From positions 1 to 37,408 of the forward strand of contig RXIE01000130.1 in NCBI GenBank assembly GCA_004212135.1: DNA of 37,408 nt, read 5' to 3'. The notes under the pieces were generated by a model. It was not told the origin of the DNA and searched no databases. It was given only the letters and a program-made list of their open reading frames with translations. The stretch is from Candidatus Methanophagales archaeon ANME-1-THS (GTDB taxonomy: Archaea; Halobacteriota; Syntropharchaeia; Alkanophagales; Methanospirareceae). Made by a program: the position numbers and the translations under genes. Shown here piece after piece: positions 25,160 through 33,012 of the stretch (within the stretch, counting starts at the first letter, position 1; each line of letters begins with the position of its first letter).

Positions 25160-25493
25160 ATCGCGAACGGATACCGATCGCGCTCTCGAACCTGCTCTTG
25201 ATTTTAGAGGGATCCGGCTCTTCCTTTTTAGCCTCTTTAATTGCAGCCGTAACATCACCCTTAACAATGCTCAGCTCATCTCCCGGGAGGTCTAATTCAG
25301 CTATTTCTTTTTGAAACGCTATCAAACAGTTCAGGAGTTCTTGCTTATCAAAAGTAGACAGGGTTTGTGTTTGTATAATATTTTTACCTATAGCTACCTG
25401 ACCACTGCCACCACTAATAGTAACGTTACCGCCCGCGGTGATCCCTGGCCCGCCAATAACCTTTTTATTCGATTCTTTCTCTTCTGTCATCAT
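25116..25493 (-). CDS. Short SGQVAIG-motif protein, truncated C-terminus
   Basis: A protein of 125 residues. The N-terminus KVIGGPGITAGGNVTISGG then SGQVAIGKNIIQTQT is a Gly-rich beta segment, followed by helices FDKQELLNCLIAFQKEIAEL and DVTAAIKEAKKEEPDPSKIK-SRFESAI. After FESAI the sequence becomes Cys/Trp-rich and ends at WRTYISN, which looks like wrong-frame reading into the TPR gene that overlaps it. From memory of similar archaeal proteins, I expect about 30-40 more helical residues here. The ATG pair (25493/25490) follows GGTGGTAG, and a TTTATAC box (near 25525-25532, minus) lies within the 3' end of the DUF763 gene. Function unknown. Confidence 0.55.
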   Translation of the reverse strand: MMTEEKESNKKVIGGPGITAGGNVTISGGSGQVAIGKNIIQTQTLSTFDKQELLNCLIAFQKEIAELDLPGDELSIVKGDVTAAIKEAKKEEPDPSKIKSRFESAIGIRSRCVWTSCDWRTYISN

Positions 25494-25518
25494 CTACCAC
25501 CGAGTTATCCCATAGCTT

Positions 25519-26649
25519 TTATGGTATAAAGAGGTATTGCTTATGCAACAGTTTCACCTTCGCCTGCTTCATCGCCGTGCGTAAAAGCTCGGTCGTTTCG
25601 TCCATCGTCTTCCGGTCCACCGGATAGGGCACCCCGTCTTTCCCGCCAAAGGCGAACGAGAACTTCACCGGGTCTCGCCAGCTCGGCGGCTCACCATAGA
25701 TCAACTCCGCGATAAGTGCTAATGCACGCACGGTCGCAGGTCCTATACCACGTATGCATAAGAACTGCTCATAATTCGTCGGCTGCTGCTCATACGCTTC
25801 TCGGAGTGCATCCCAGTTCACTCTGCTCGGCAAACGGTATCGTACCTCTTCTTGTGACACGTCACCTTCCTTTTCGAATTCCAGCGCCGGCATACCGAAC
25901 TCAAGAAGTGTTCGTTGATCGCTCGTTATCCTCTTATCCTTCCTGCTGCTCAGTTCTTTATACACACGCGCTAATTCTCGTGGCTCGGTCTTCGCTAAAT
26001 CCACTGAGGTCCTTCTGCATCCTCTGCTCTCTTTTGACGTCATATCGAGCACGGTATCGTGCGGGACACCAATAATGCCCTGATGCGGCTCTTCTTCATA
26101 CGTCTTTACCGACAAGGAGAGCCAGTGATATCGCCGTGCATACCGCTCGCTTGGATTCATCCCCTGCTGGACGACTGCCCACTCGCCTTTCTCAGTGATG
26201 AACATCGAATGATGATACAATTGATACCCATCCTGTATGCACGCATTATCCACCTTTGCGGATATTCTGCTCGCATACTTCAGCTCTTCCAGCTTTCCAT
26301 CGCTGAGCTTCAGCTTCTCGCCCAGCGCATCGATATCCGCTAACGTGTTTCGTGATGCCTTGCCCTTCCCACCAGCGATACCAAACCCAAATTCTTCAGG
26401 ATCGATCACCGATTTCAAAACGCCGCAGACCACCGTGGTAGTTCCGCTGCTGTGCCAGTCATACGCCAGTGCACAGGAGAGTGATTGGAACCAGAGCGGG
26501 TCAGCCACTTTCTCGATTGCGCCATTCACCCCGTATTCGTCCACAATCAGCTCGAAGACCGCATGGGCTAGCCGTTTCATTCTTGTCAGCAGCCATTGCG
26601 GTGCTTTTCCACCGTGCAGTGGCAGATCGACAACGCCCTGCTTCTTCAC
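25519..26649 (-). CDS. DUF763 family protein
   Basis: A protein of 376 residues. It opens VVDLPLHGGKAPQWLLTRMKRLA, the start of DUF763, an archaeal and thermophile family of unknown role. FGFGIAGGKGKASRNT, YASRISAKVDNACIQDGYQLYHH and YARRYHWLS are conserved blocks rich in His, Arg and Lys, as expected for a nucleic-acid enzyme. IRGIGPATVRALALIAELI near residue 300 is a helix-hairpin-helix, a DNA- or RNA-binding element. The start codon is GTG at 26649; it overlaps the TGA of the L15e gene (GTGA), so translation is likely coupled. An active-site assignment is not possible from sequence alone. Confidence 0.88.
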   Translation of the reverse strand: MKKQGVVDLPLHGGKAPQWLLTRMKRLAHAVFELIVDEYGVNGAIEKVADPLWFQSLSCALAYDWHSSGTTTVVCGVLKSVIDPEEFGFGIAGGKGKASRNTLADIDALGEKLKLSDGKLEELKYASRISAKVDNACIQDGYQLYHHSMFITEKGEWAVVQQGMNPSERYARRYHWLSLSVKTYEEEPHQGIIGVPHDTVLDMTSKESRGCRRTSVDLAKTEPRELARVYKELSSRKDKRITSDQRTLLEFGMPALEFEKEGDVSQEEVRYRLPSRVNWDALREAYEQQPTNYEQFLCIRGIGPATVRALALIAELIYGEPPSWRDPVKFSFAFGGKDGVPYPVDRKTMDETTELLRTAMKQAKVKLLHKQYLFIP

Positions 26650-27176
26650 CGTGTGAGACCCCGTCCCTTCTTACCTGCTGTGGTCTTTCCTCTATAAACC
26701 CGCCGTTTATGTGAAGGCCCGCAAATCCAATTCAAACTTTTATCCGATTTTATTTCCGGATTGGCAGGCTCAACGAGGATTATCTCATACCATTTCCGCT
26801 TGCCATCTTCTGCAACCCAGTAAGAATTAAGAACCTCCATATTGGGATATTTTCGCGCAGCACGCTCCTCCGCTATTCGCTGCAAGCTCTTCTTCGGTGT
26901 TATTTTATGCACACCCATTCCCTTCGTTTTTCGTCCGCGATTCGGTCTTGAGATCCGCCGTCCACCCCTTCGCACCTTTGCGCGCACTACGATGATGCCA
27001 TGTTTCGCTCTGTAGCCCAAAGCACGTGCGCGGTCCAATCTAGTTGGTCGTTCTACCCTAATAACCGCGGGCTCCTTCCGCCATTCTATCAATCGTTGCT
27101 CCCGGAGCTCGCCGAGGTATGCGGCTTTCGGACTCTTCCAGGCCTCGCCTATATAGGTATAAAAGGACTTGCTCAT
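26646..27176 (-). CDS. rpl15e: 50S ribosomal protein L15e
   Basis: A protein of 176 residues, strongly basic. MSKSFYTYIGEAWKSP, the RLIEWRKEPAVIRVERPTRLDRARALGY stretch, GGRRISRPNRGRKTKGMGV and SLNWICGPSHKRRVYRGKT are L15e signatures of archaeal and eukaryotic large subunits; it binds 23S rRNA. Length is close to the usual 190. The ATG at 27176 follows GGGAGGAC by seven bases. It overlaps DUF763 by four bases, forming an operon. Confidence 0.97.
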   Translation of the reverse strand: MSKSFYTYIGEAWKSPKAAYLGELREQRLIEWRKEPAVIRVERPTRLDRARALGYRAKHGIIVVRAKVRRGGRRISRPNRGRKTKGMGVHKITPKKSLQRIAEERAARKYPNMEVLNSYWVAEDGKRKWYEIILVEPANPEIKSDKSLNWICGPSHKRRVYRGKTTAGKKGRGLTR

Positions 27177-27322
27177 CTTTTCTGTCCTCCCTGCTCACTG
27201 AATAGCGACCTGAGAATAAATAATAGAGGAAGAGAAATAAAGATATATGCTATACTGGCATTCTATTCATAAGGATCCAAGGAGCTGCGAGCCAACCGAA
27301 AAGTAAGAAAGATAAGAGTGTG

Positions 27323-27628
27323 ATGGAGATGGTGAATAAGCCTAAGCCGTTAGACGTATTGAATAAATCGCTCAAATCGCCGGTAATCGTGAGAATCAGA
27401 GGTGGCCGGGAATTTCGGGGAACCTTAGAAGGATATGATCTGCACATGAATCTCGTGTTGAGCGATGCAGAAGAGTTGAACAGCGACGCTTCAGTCAAGA
27501 GCATTGTCGGCGAAATTCTGATGCGGGGTGACAACGTGGTGTATATCTCGCCAACGGTGAGAAGGGATATCGAAGAAGACGAGAGTGAGAGTAAGGGCAA
27601 GGAAGCAGGAGAAGAAGAGCCATGGTAA
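27323..27628 (+). CDS. LSm (Sm-like) RNA-binding protein
   Basis: A protein of 101 residues. The Sm1 motif is KSPVIVRIRGGREFRGTLEG then YDLHMNLVLSDAEEL, and Sm2 is ILMRGDNVVYISP, together the Sm fold. Archaeal LSm proteins form heptameric rings that bind U-rich RNA. The C-terminal tail EEDESESKGKEAGEEEPW is acidic and probably disordered. The start is one of ATG 27323 or ATG 27332 (a GTG at 27320 is also open); upstream GATAAGAG is a weak site. Its end overlaps the L37e start by seven bases, the common archaeal pair. Confidence 0.93.
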   Translation: MEMVNKPKPLDVLNKSLKSPVIVRIRGGREFRGTLEGYDLHMNLVLSDAEELNSDASVKSIVGEILMRGDNVVYISPTVRRDIEEDESESKGKEAGEEEPW

Positions 27629-27789
27629 AGGGAACACCCTCGCGGGGTAAACGGCAAAAGAGGTCGCATATCAAGTGCCGGAGGTGCGGCAGCGTCTCGT
27701 TTAGTCTGCATGCGAGATACTGTGTTGCCTGCGGATTCGGGAAATCAGGACGGATGCGAGAGTATAAATGGCAGGAAAAGAAGCCGTGA
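27622..27789 (+). CDS. rpl37e: 50S ribosomal protein L37e
   Basis: A protein of 55 residues. Translation gives MVKGTPSRGKRQKRSHIKCR followed by RCGSVSFSLHARYCVACG, with a zinc ribbon Cys19, Cys22, Cys34 and Cys37, and a basic C-terminus. This is L37e of the large subunit. The ATG lies inside the last codons of the LSm gene (seven-base overlap), so both are translated together. It stops 18 bases before the tRNA-Ser gene. Confidence 0.95.
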   Translation: MVKGTPSRGKRQKRSHIKCRRCGSVSFSLHARYCVACGFGKSGRMREYKWQEKKP

Positions 27790-27807
27790 AGCTCAAAAGC
27801 GCTCACA

Positions 27808-27892
27808 GCCGAGGTAGCTGAGTGGACTAAAGCGCCGGCCTTGAGAGCCGGTGTCCCGATGGGACACAAGGGTTCAAATCCCTTCCTCGGCG
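27808..27892 (+). tRNA. tRNA-Ser (UGA anticodon)
   Basis: A seven-pair acceptor stem GCCGAGG/CCTCGGC closes the ends, with discriminator G73 as expected for serine. The anticodon stem is CCGGC/GCCGG (27835-27839, 27847-27851), with loop CTTGAGA and anticodon TGA at 27842-27844. A long variable arm, TGTCCC-GAT-GGGACA (27852-27866), makes it class II. The T arm is AAGGG-TTCAAAT-CCCTT. No CCA is encoded, and TTCTTTT follows, a possible terminator. No intron. Confidence 0.97.
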
Positions 27893-27928
27893 TTCTTTTG
27901 TGGGCTTGACGCGATAAGGGAAGTCAAA

Positions 27929-28357
27929 ATGGAAGAATATCTTAATCTTTTGGACCGTGCTTTGAAGCAATTACCGAGTATAAAGGTCAGCGACTCTCGG
28001 TTCGCGCTCCCCGCACGCAAAGTGTTCATCGAGGGAAAGACCACGATCTTTGATAATTTCGATACGATCTGCAATTACCTCAACCGGGAAAAGGAGCATG
28101 TCATGAAATTTTTACTGAACGAACTGGGTACTGCTGGTAAGCTCGCAGGCGACAGGGCGATTTTTCAAGGCAGATTCTCACCGGACGAGGTCGAACACCA
28201 GATCCAGAGATACCTCCATGAATATGTGCTCTGCTGGGAATGTAAGAAACCGGATACGCACTTCACGAAGATCGACCGCATCTGGGTGCTGAAGTGCGAT
28301 GCATGCGGTGCTGTTCGCCCTATTATGAAGCGAAGAGGCGGGGCGGTACAGAAATAA
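27929..28357 (+). CDS. Translation initiation factor aIF2 beta
   Basis: A protein of 142 residues. An N-terminal helix is followed by the central core (RKVFIEGKTTIFDNFDTICNYLNRE, FLLNELGTAGKL, IFQGRFS) that binds the gamma subunit, and a C-terminal zinc ribbon with Cys102, Cys105, Cys123 and Cys126 (CWEC, CDAC). aIF2 brings initiator Met-tRNA to the small subunit. The ATG at 27929 follows GGGA by nine bases; the open frame reaches back into the tRNA gene and is not coding there. Last of the LSm-L37e-tRNA-aIF2 beta cluster. Confidence 0.95.
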   Translation: MEEYLNLLDRALKQLPSIKVSDSRFALPARKVFIEGKTTIFDNFDTICNYLNREKEHVMKFLLNELGTAGKLAGDRAIFQGRFSPDEVEHQIQRYLHEYVLCWECKKPDTHFTKIDRIWVLKCDACGAVRPIMKRRGGAVQK

Positions 28358-28370
28358 CCGACGCCGATGT

Positions 28371-28826
28371 TTACTTCCCTTCCCGACGCAGTGTCACCAT
28401 CTTCAAAACCCGGCCCTCTTTACAGTCCGAAGGCGCATCACCGATCACCTCTAAAATCGTGCATCGATCACCCTCTTTGAGACCCGCAGGATGGCAGGCG
28501 TCAAAGAGCCCGCAGTTGGATGCTTTGCAATTCGGGGGCTCAAACGCGAATTTAGAGTTTTTAAACGCATACGTCGCGTCGATCGCCACCGGGATACTCG
28601 ACTCTCTCACTTCGACGACCGCTACCCCATCTTCATGAATAAAACACTCATGTTTGATCTCATTTCGTACCTTCTCGATCGTATACCTGCGGTCAAGCTC
28701 GAGGTTCGTGCACGCATTTTTCAACCTGCACTCGTCGCATTTCTTCGAAGCCCCTAAAAAAATGAATTCTTCCCCTTCTTTTGCTAATTTAGTCCCAATT
28801 AACGTTACTACCCTCCCCTCTCCCAT
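28371..28826 (-). CDS. UPF0179 family protein
   Basis: A protein of 151 residues. It begins MGEGRVVTLIGTKLAKEGEEF and contains KKCDECRLKNACTNLELDRRY, VVEVRESSIPVAI, and PPNCKASNCGLFDACHPAGL with CTILE near the end. Eight or so conserved cysteines in two clusters suggest a metal or Fe-S site, as expected for UPF0179, an archaeal family without known function. Start: the ATG at 28826 follows GAGGGGGAAG; the longer frame adds a low-complexity basic/acidic tail. It converges on aIF2 beta (13 bases apart), is read the same way as egsA, 97 bases downstream of it, and may share its transcript. Confidence 0.88.
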   Translation of the reverse strand: MGEGRVVTLIGTKLAKEGEEFIFLGASKKCDECRLKNACTNLELDRRYTIEKVRNEIKHECFIHEDGVAVVEVRESSIPVAIDATYAFKNSKFAFEPPNCKASNCGLFDACHPAGLKEGDRCTILEVIGDAPSDCKEGRVLKMVTLRREGK

Positions 28827-28923
28827 TTTTTCTTCCCCCTCGGTATCTTTATTCTCAAGTTGTTCCATACCCACCGAATTTCCTTTCCTCTTCCTGCTCT
28901 TCGCTCTTCTATCCACGTTTACG

Positions 28924-29994
28924 CTACTCGATCACCTGGGTAACCAGGGCGAGCTTCTCGGCAGCTTCATACGTGAGTCCTGAATCGCCCAATATGGTAT
29001 ATCTCCGCGGATTTATTTTATGCGCGGACGTGAGCGCTTCGATAATATACTCCTCCTTTATCCCCAATTCCTTGGCCGTTGTGGGCGCGCCTATCTCCTT
29101 CAGCACATCCCGAATACGCTGCCAGTTCTCCCCGTAGAGGTAGGTCATCATGATCGTGCCAAGACCACATTGCTCACCGTGTAACGCGGGTCTTTCCAAA
29201 ATCATATCCAGAGCATGACTGAATTTATGCTCAGAGCCGGAAGCAGAGGCGGATGAGCCTGCAATGCTCATGGCCACGCCACTGGAGACCAGAGCCTTTA
29301 CCACCGTCCAGACCGATTTTTCTTCCCCTTTCCCTATCTCCCGCGCGTTCTCCAATATCATATTTGCCGTCATCTCGGAGAGCGCAGCCGCATAATTGCT
29401 GAAGCTCGCGTTCCTCAACCGATGTGCAAGCTGCCAATCCCGTACCGCGGTATAGTTGGCAATGATATCGCCGCAGCCTGCTGCGGTAAATCGATAAGGA
29501 GCCGAGAATATGATCTCTGTATCGGCGACAATAGCGAGCGGCGCATGGGTCGGGATAGAAACCGGATTACCTCGTTCCTTATCCTTTATTGATGCGCGTG
29601 GGGATGCTATCCCGTCATGGGATGCGATCGTGGGTACCGAGATAAACGGGATGTGGAGCTCATACGCCGCGATTTTACCAGTATCAATGATGCGTCCGCC
29701 ACCAACGCCGAGCATAAACTCCGTTTTATTCTCCAGTGCCACTTTCTTCACGCTTTCAATATGCTCTCCGTTGACAGCACCCACTTCGATGAGATCGATT
29801 TCATACCCCGCATCAGCTAACAGTGCACCGACCTTATCCCCGGCGATCTTTCGGGTGTGGCAACCGGTAACCACAATCGCCCTCTTTCCTACCTCTAAAT
29901 GCTTGCAGACCGTGCCTATCTTCTCCAAGACGCCATGCCCAATCAAGACGTCGCGCGGCAATTGCATCCATTTCTCTTTCTCAAAACTGTCCAT
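28924..29994 (-). CDS. egsA: sn-Glycerol-1-phosphate dehydrogenase
   Basis: A protein of 356 residues. It reduces dihydroxyacetone phosphate to sn-glycerol-1-phosphate with NAD(P)H, the defining first step of archaeal ether lipids. The N-terminal Rossmann-like fold has LGVGGGRIIDTGK (95-107). PTIASHDGIASPRAS is the substrate-site signature. Zinc ligands expected from the family are Asp176 (GCGDIIANYTA), His256 (GSEHKFSHALD) and His272 (LHGEQCG). Length is normal. The ATG at 29994 follows GGGGCTGGGCA. UPF0179 lies downstream in the same direction. It confirms the archaeal origin of the contig. Confidence 0.96.
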   Translation of the reverse strand: MDSFEKEKWMQLPRDVLIGHGVLEKIGTVCKHLEVGKRAIVVTGCHTRKIAGDKVGALLADAGYEIDLIEVGAVNGEHIESVKKVALENKTEFMLGVGGGRIIDTGKIAAYELHIPFISVPTIASHDGIASPRASIKDKERGNPVSIPTHAPLAIVADTEIIFSAPYRFTAAGCGDIIANYTAVRDWQLAHRLRNASFSNYAAALSEMTANMILENAREIGKGEEKSVWTVVKALVSSGVAMSIAGSSASASGSEHKFSHALDMILERPALHGEQCGLGTIMMTYLYGENWQRIRDVLKEIGAPTTAKELGIKEEYIIEALTSAHKINPRRYTILGDSGLTYEAAEKLALVTQVIE

Positions 29995-30300
29995 TGCCCA
30001 GCCCCTCGACCGCTCTAGCCTACGTGGCGATGATTCAATACTTTTTACCTTCTTATACCTTTTTACTAATAAAAGATTGATGATAAAAAGCTATCCCCTC
30101 AAAGAACGATTGGTAGTCGCGTGGTGTCGAGCTCTTTAACGCAATCCAAAACGGCAGTCTCTCGTTTGACCGATCACGCTCCATCATATCCATAGGGGAA
30201 GAATAGATCGGTGTATACAACGTTTATGTTTGCCGAGCTCTCTATCATTTTTATACACTCCGCCTGTAGGTCAAAGTGGGTATTGAACCATGAAGGTAAG
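29995..30300. other. 306-base divergent intergenic region (egsA / HhH protein)
   Basis: No gene is supported here. The left part (30035-30090) is AT-rich with repeated CTTTTTAC-type runs and the likely egsA TATA element on the minus strand. The right part has TTTTATAC (30248-30255), which predicts a transcript start near 30277 for the gene at 30301. It is flanked by an inverted pair GTGTATA (30211-30217) and TATACAC (30252-30258). Confidence 0.45.
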
Positions 30301-30924
30301 ATGGATAAACTTGATGTCCTCCTCGAGCACTTCCCGCTCTATAGTGAAGATCTGGGGATAGACCTGAAGGAGCCCGCGGGCAGGTTCAAATGGTTTGTAG
30401 CCGCTCTTCTCTTTGGCGCGCGGATAAGCGAGAAGATCGCGGCGAAGACCTATAAACGGTTTGAAGCGTATGGACTTGACAGCCCTGAGAAGATCATCGC
30501 CGCTGGTTGGGACGAACTGGTCAGGGTTTTGGATGAAGGTGGGTATGTGCGCTACGACTTTTCTACCGCGACGAAGTTGCTCGGGATAATGGACGCGCTC
30601 CGGGCGAGATACGGCTCTTTGGAAGAGCTTTATGAAGGCGCGGTGGATACCGAGAACTTGAAGAAACGGTTGCTGGCGTTTAAAGGTGTCGGTGCGGTAA
30701 CGGCACAGATATTCTTACGAGAGTTGCGGGGTGTCTGGCAGATAAGCCCGGAGGTCTCGACGCGAGCTCAACTCGCAGCGAAGAATCTGGCGATAAATCT
30801 CCATGAATTGGAGGGTGAAACGCTAGCGCGTGTTGAGACTGCACTGGTGAAACTCAGCCTACGGTACTGCGCGAAGAAGCGATGCGATGAGTGCCCGGTG
30901 AAGGATTTGTGCAAGCAGGTGTAG
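30301..30924 (+). CDS. HhH-GPD endonuclease III-like protein with Fe-S cysteines
   Basis: A protein of 207 residues. The helix-hairpin-helix LLAFKGVGAVTAQIFLREL (125-142) and the surrounding helices fit the HhH-GPD DNA glycosylase fold. The C-terminus has CAKKRCDECPVKDLC (Cys190, 195, 198, 204), a C-x4-C-x2-C-x5-C set like the [4Fe-4S] loop of endonuclease III, which uses C-x6-C-x2-C-x5-C. Where Nth carries Lys in GVGRKTA this protein has GVGAVTA, and no Asp in a VDTHV-like place is evident (ISPEVSTRAQ). It may be a monofunctional or non-catalytic DNA-binding relative. Start: the ATG at 30301, after GGTAAG; the open frame upstream is unlike coding. Confidence 0.75.
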   Translation: MDKLDVLLEHFPLYSEDLGIDLKEPAGRFKWFVAALLFGARISEKIAAKTYKRFEAYGLDSPEKIIAAGWDELVRVLDEGGYVRYDFSTATKLLGIMDALRARYGSLEELYEGAVDTENLKKRLLAFKGVGAVTAQIFLRELRGVWQISPEVSTRAQLAAKNLAINLHELEGETLARVETALVKLSLRYCAKKRCDECPVKDLCKQV

Positions 30925-30996
30925 ATCCGCGTTAACAGTAAAATCACAATCGGTTGCCCTCAGCGCGCGTTTCATCTCCCAAGCCCCCCGAAGCCC

Positions 30997-31037
30997 ATAA
31001 ACTCCTTCTGTTGGGGTTTATTTATGAGACTTTTATA
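30997..31037 (+). promoter_or_regulatory. Hairpin and TATA box upstream of acs
   Basis: ATAAACTCC (30997-31005) pairs with GGGGTTTAT (31013-31021), with one G-T wobble, around a seven-base loop. TTTATA (31032-31037) lies about 26 bases before the second in-frame ATG of acs (31061), giving a leaderless or near-leaderless message. The hairpin might end the previous transcript or be an operator. Confidence 0.4.
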
Positions 31038-31054
31038 GCTGCTCTGCTATAGCT

Positions 31055-32956
31055 ATGGCTATGGACAAAAATGAGATAGTGCTCAAGGTAAATCGAGTTT
31101 ACAATCCGCCCCGAGCTATTGTGGACGGCTCGTATATCAAGCCTGAGGAGTACGAGCGGTTATATGCGGAGTCTATAAAGGATCCTGAATCGTTCTGGGC
31201 AAAGATTGCGGAAGAAGAGTTACACTGGTTCAGGAGATGGGACAGGGTACGAGCAGGAGACCATCCATACTACCGATGGTTTGTGAATGGGAAACTGAAC
31301 ATCACGTACAACTGTCTCGATCGGCATGTCAAAGCGGGAAAACGGAACAAGCTCGCGTATATCTACATAAATGAAGAGAATCACGAGGTCAAGGTTACGT
31401 ATGGCGAGCTGCTGGATATGGTGAACCGGTTTGCGAACGGATTGAAGTCGCTCGGTATTCAAAGAGGAGATCGAGTTGCGATCTATATGCCGTTAATTGT
31501 GGAACAGATCGTGGCTATGCTCGCCTGTGCGCGAATTGGCGCACTTCATTCCGTCGTCTTTGGCGGATTCAGCGCTCCTGCACTGAGATTGCGAATCATG
31601 GATGCACAGGCAAAAGTGGTAATCACCTCTACGTGGACCAAACGGCGCGGGAAGAAGATCGATTTAAAGTCCTCGGTTGATGAAGCGGTTGCGGATTTAC
31701 CCTTTCTCGAGAAAGTGGTTGTTGTTCAACGGGAAGGAGATGATTATGAACTGGTGGAGAAGGAGGTGGATTTTCACGGGCTGGTAAAGAGCCAATCGTC
31801 GGTCTGCGAGCCCGAGGTGATGGATTCCGAAGATCCGTTATTTATACTCTATACGTCGGGAACAACTGGTAAGCCCAAGGGAGTGCTTCATACCGTGGGT
31901 GGATATAACGTTTATACCCATTACACGACAAAGATCGTGTTCGATCTACATGAGAATGATATCTTCTGGAGTACCGCGGATCCTGGATGGATAACTGGAC
32001 ATAGTTATCTCGTCTACGGGCCTTTATCGGTCGGTGTGACCTCGGTGATCGCAGAAGGTGCGCCGGACTATCCGGATCCGGGCTGGTGGTGGTCTATTAT
32101 TGAGCGATACAAGGTGAACGTCTTTTATACCGCGCCAACTGTGGTACGATTATTCATGCGGTATGGCGAGGAATGGCCGAGGAAGTATGATCTCTCGTCA
32201 TTGCGGATACTCGGCTGTGTTGGTGAGCCGTTGAATCCAGAGGCATGGATCTGGTTTTATGAACAGATTGGAAAGAAGAACTGTGCGCTGATTGATACCT
32301 GGTGGCAGACCGAGACGGGCGGGCATATGATAACCACGATCCCGTCCTACGCGGCGAAGCCGGGAAAAGCGGGAAAACCATTCTTTGGTATCGTTGCGGA
32401 CGTGGTTGATAAAACCGGTCAGCCGGTCGCCCCAAACACCGTCGGCTCTCTGGTTATCAAACAACCCTGGCCCTCTGGACTCAGAACCTGCTGGAATGAG
32501 CCTGAGCGATATGAGAAGTACTGGAAGACCATCGCACCGTATTATCTCGCGGGAGATCTCGCAACCAAGGATGAGGATGGGTATATCATGTTCCTTGGAC
32601 GCGCAGACGATGTGCTCAATGTCTCCGGGCACCGGATAGGCACCGCGGAGGTCGAAAGTGCGTTGGTATCACATCCTGCAGTTGCGGAAGCCGCGGTTAT
32701 CGGGAAACCCCATCCACTCAAAGGTGAGAGTATCAAAGGGTTCCTGATACTCAAGCACGGGCAGGAGCCGTCCGAACTGCTCATAGAGGATTTAAAACTC
32801 CATGTGAGGCGCGAACTGGGCAGTTTAGCCGTTCCAGATGAACTCCAGGTTCTTGACTCGCTTCCGAAGACGAGGAGTGGGAAGATCATGAGACGCGTAC
32901 TGAAATCGCACGAACTCGGCATGGAGGTTGGCGATATCTCAACCTTGGAAGATTGA
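31055..32956 (+). CDS. acs: Acetyl-CoA synthetase (AMP-forming acetate-CoA ligase)
   Basis: A protein of 633 residues. It joins acetate, ATP and CoA to acetyl-CoA, AMP and pyrophosphate. The ATP-binding loop YTSGTTGKPKG is at about 266-276; VVFGGFSAPALRLRI, STADPGWITGHSYLVYGPL and DTWWQTETGGHM are acetate/adenylate-site motifs of true ACS. YLAGDLATKDEDGYIMFLGR is the hinge region and LPKTRSGKIMRR holds the catalytic Lys (about 610), the usual target of acetylation control. The N-terminus lacks only a few residues of the usual bacterial length. ATGs at 31055 and 31061 are both possible. It may serve acetate assimilation. The GalT-like gene follows 56 bases on. Confidence 0.96.
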   Translation: MAMDKNEIVLKVNRVYNPPRAIVDGSYIKPEEYERLYAESIKDPESFWAKIAEEELHWFRRWDRVRAGDHPYYRWFVNGKLNITYNCLDRHVKAGKRNKLAYIYINEENHEVKVTYGELLDMVNRFANGLKSLGIQRGDRVAIYMPLIVEQIVAMLACARIGALHSVVFGGFSAPALRLRIMDAQAKVVITSTWTKRRGKKIDLKSSVDEAVADLPFLEKVVVVQREGDDYELVEKEVDFHGLVKSQSSVCEPEVMDSEDPLFILYTSGTTGKPKGVLHTVGGYNVYTHYTTKIVFDLHENDIFWSTADPGWITGHSYLVYGPLSVGVTSVIAEGAPDYPDPGWWWSIIERYKVNVFYTAPTVVRLFMRYGEEWPRKYDLSSLRILGCVGEPLNPEAWIWFYEQIGKKNCALIDTWWQTETGGHMITTIPSYAAKPGKAGKPFFGIVADVVDKTGQPVAPNTVGSLVIKQPWPSGLRTCWNEPERYEKYWKTIAPYYLAGDLATKDEDGYIMFLGRADDVLNVSGHRIGTAEVESALVSHPAVAEAAVIGKPHPLKGESIKGFLILKHGQEPSELLIEDLKLHVRRELGSLAVPDELQVLDSLPKTRSGKIMRRVLKSHELGMEVGDISTLED

Positions 32957-33012
32957 ATATACGGTTGATCGGAGGAATGATTAAGGAGCGCATGCAACAG
33001 GGAGGATAGTCT

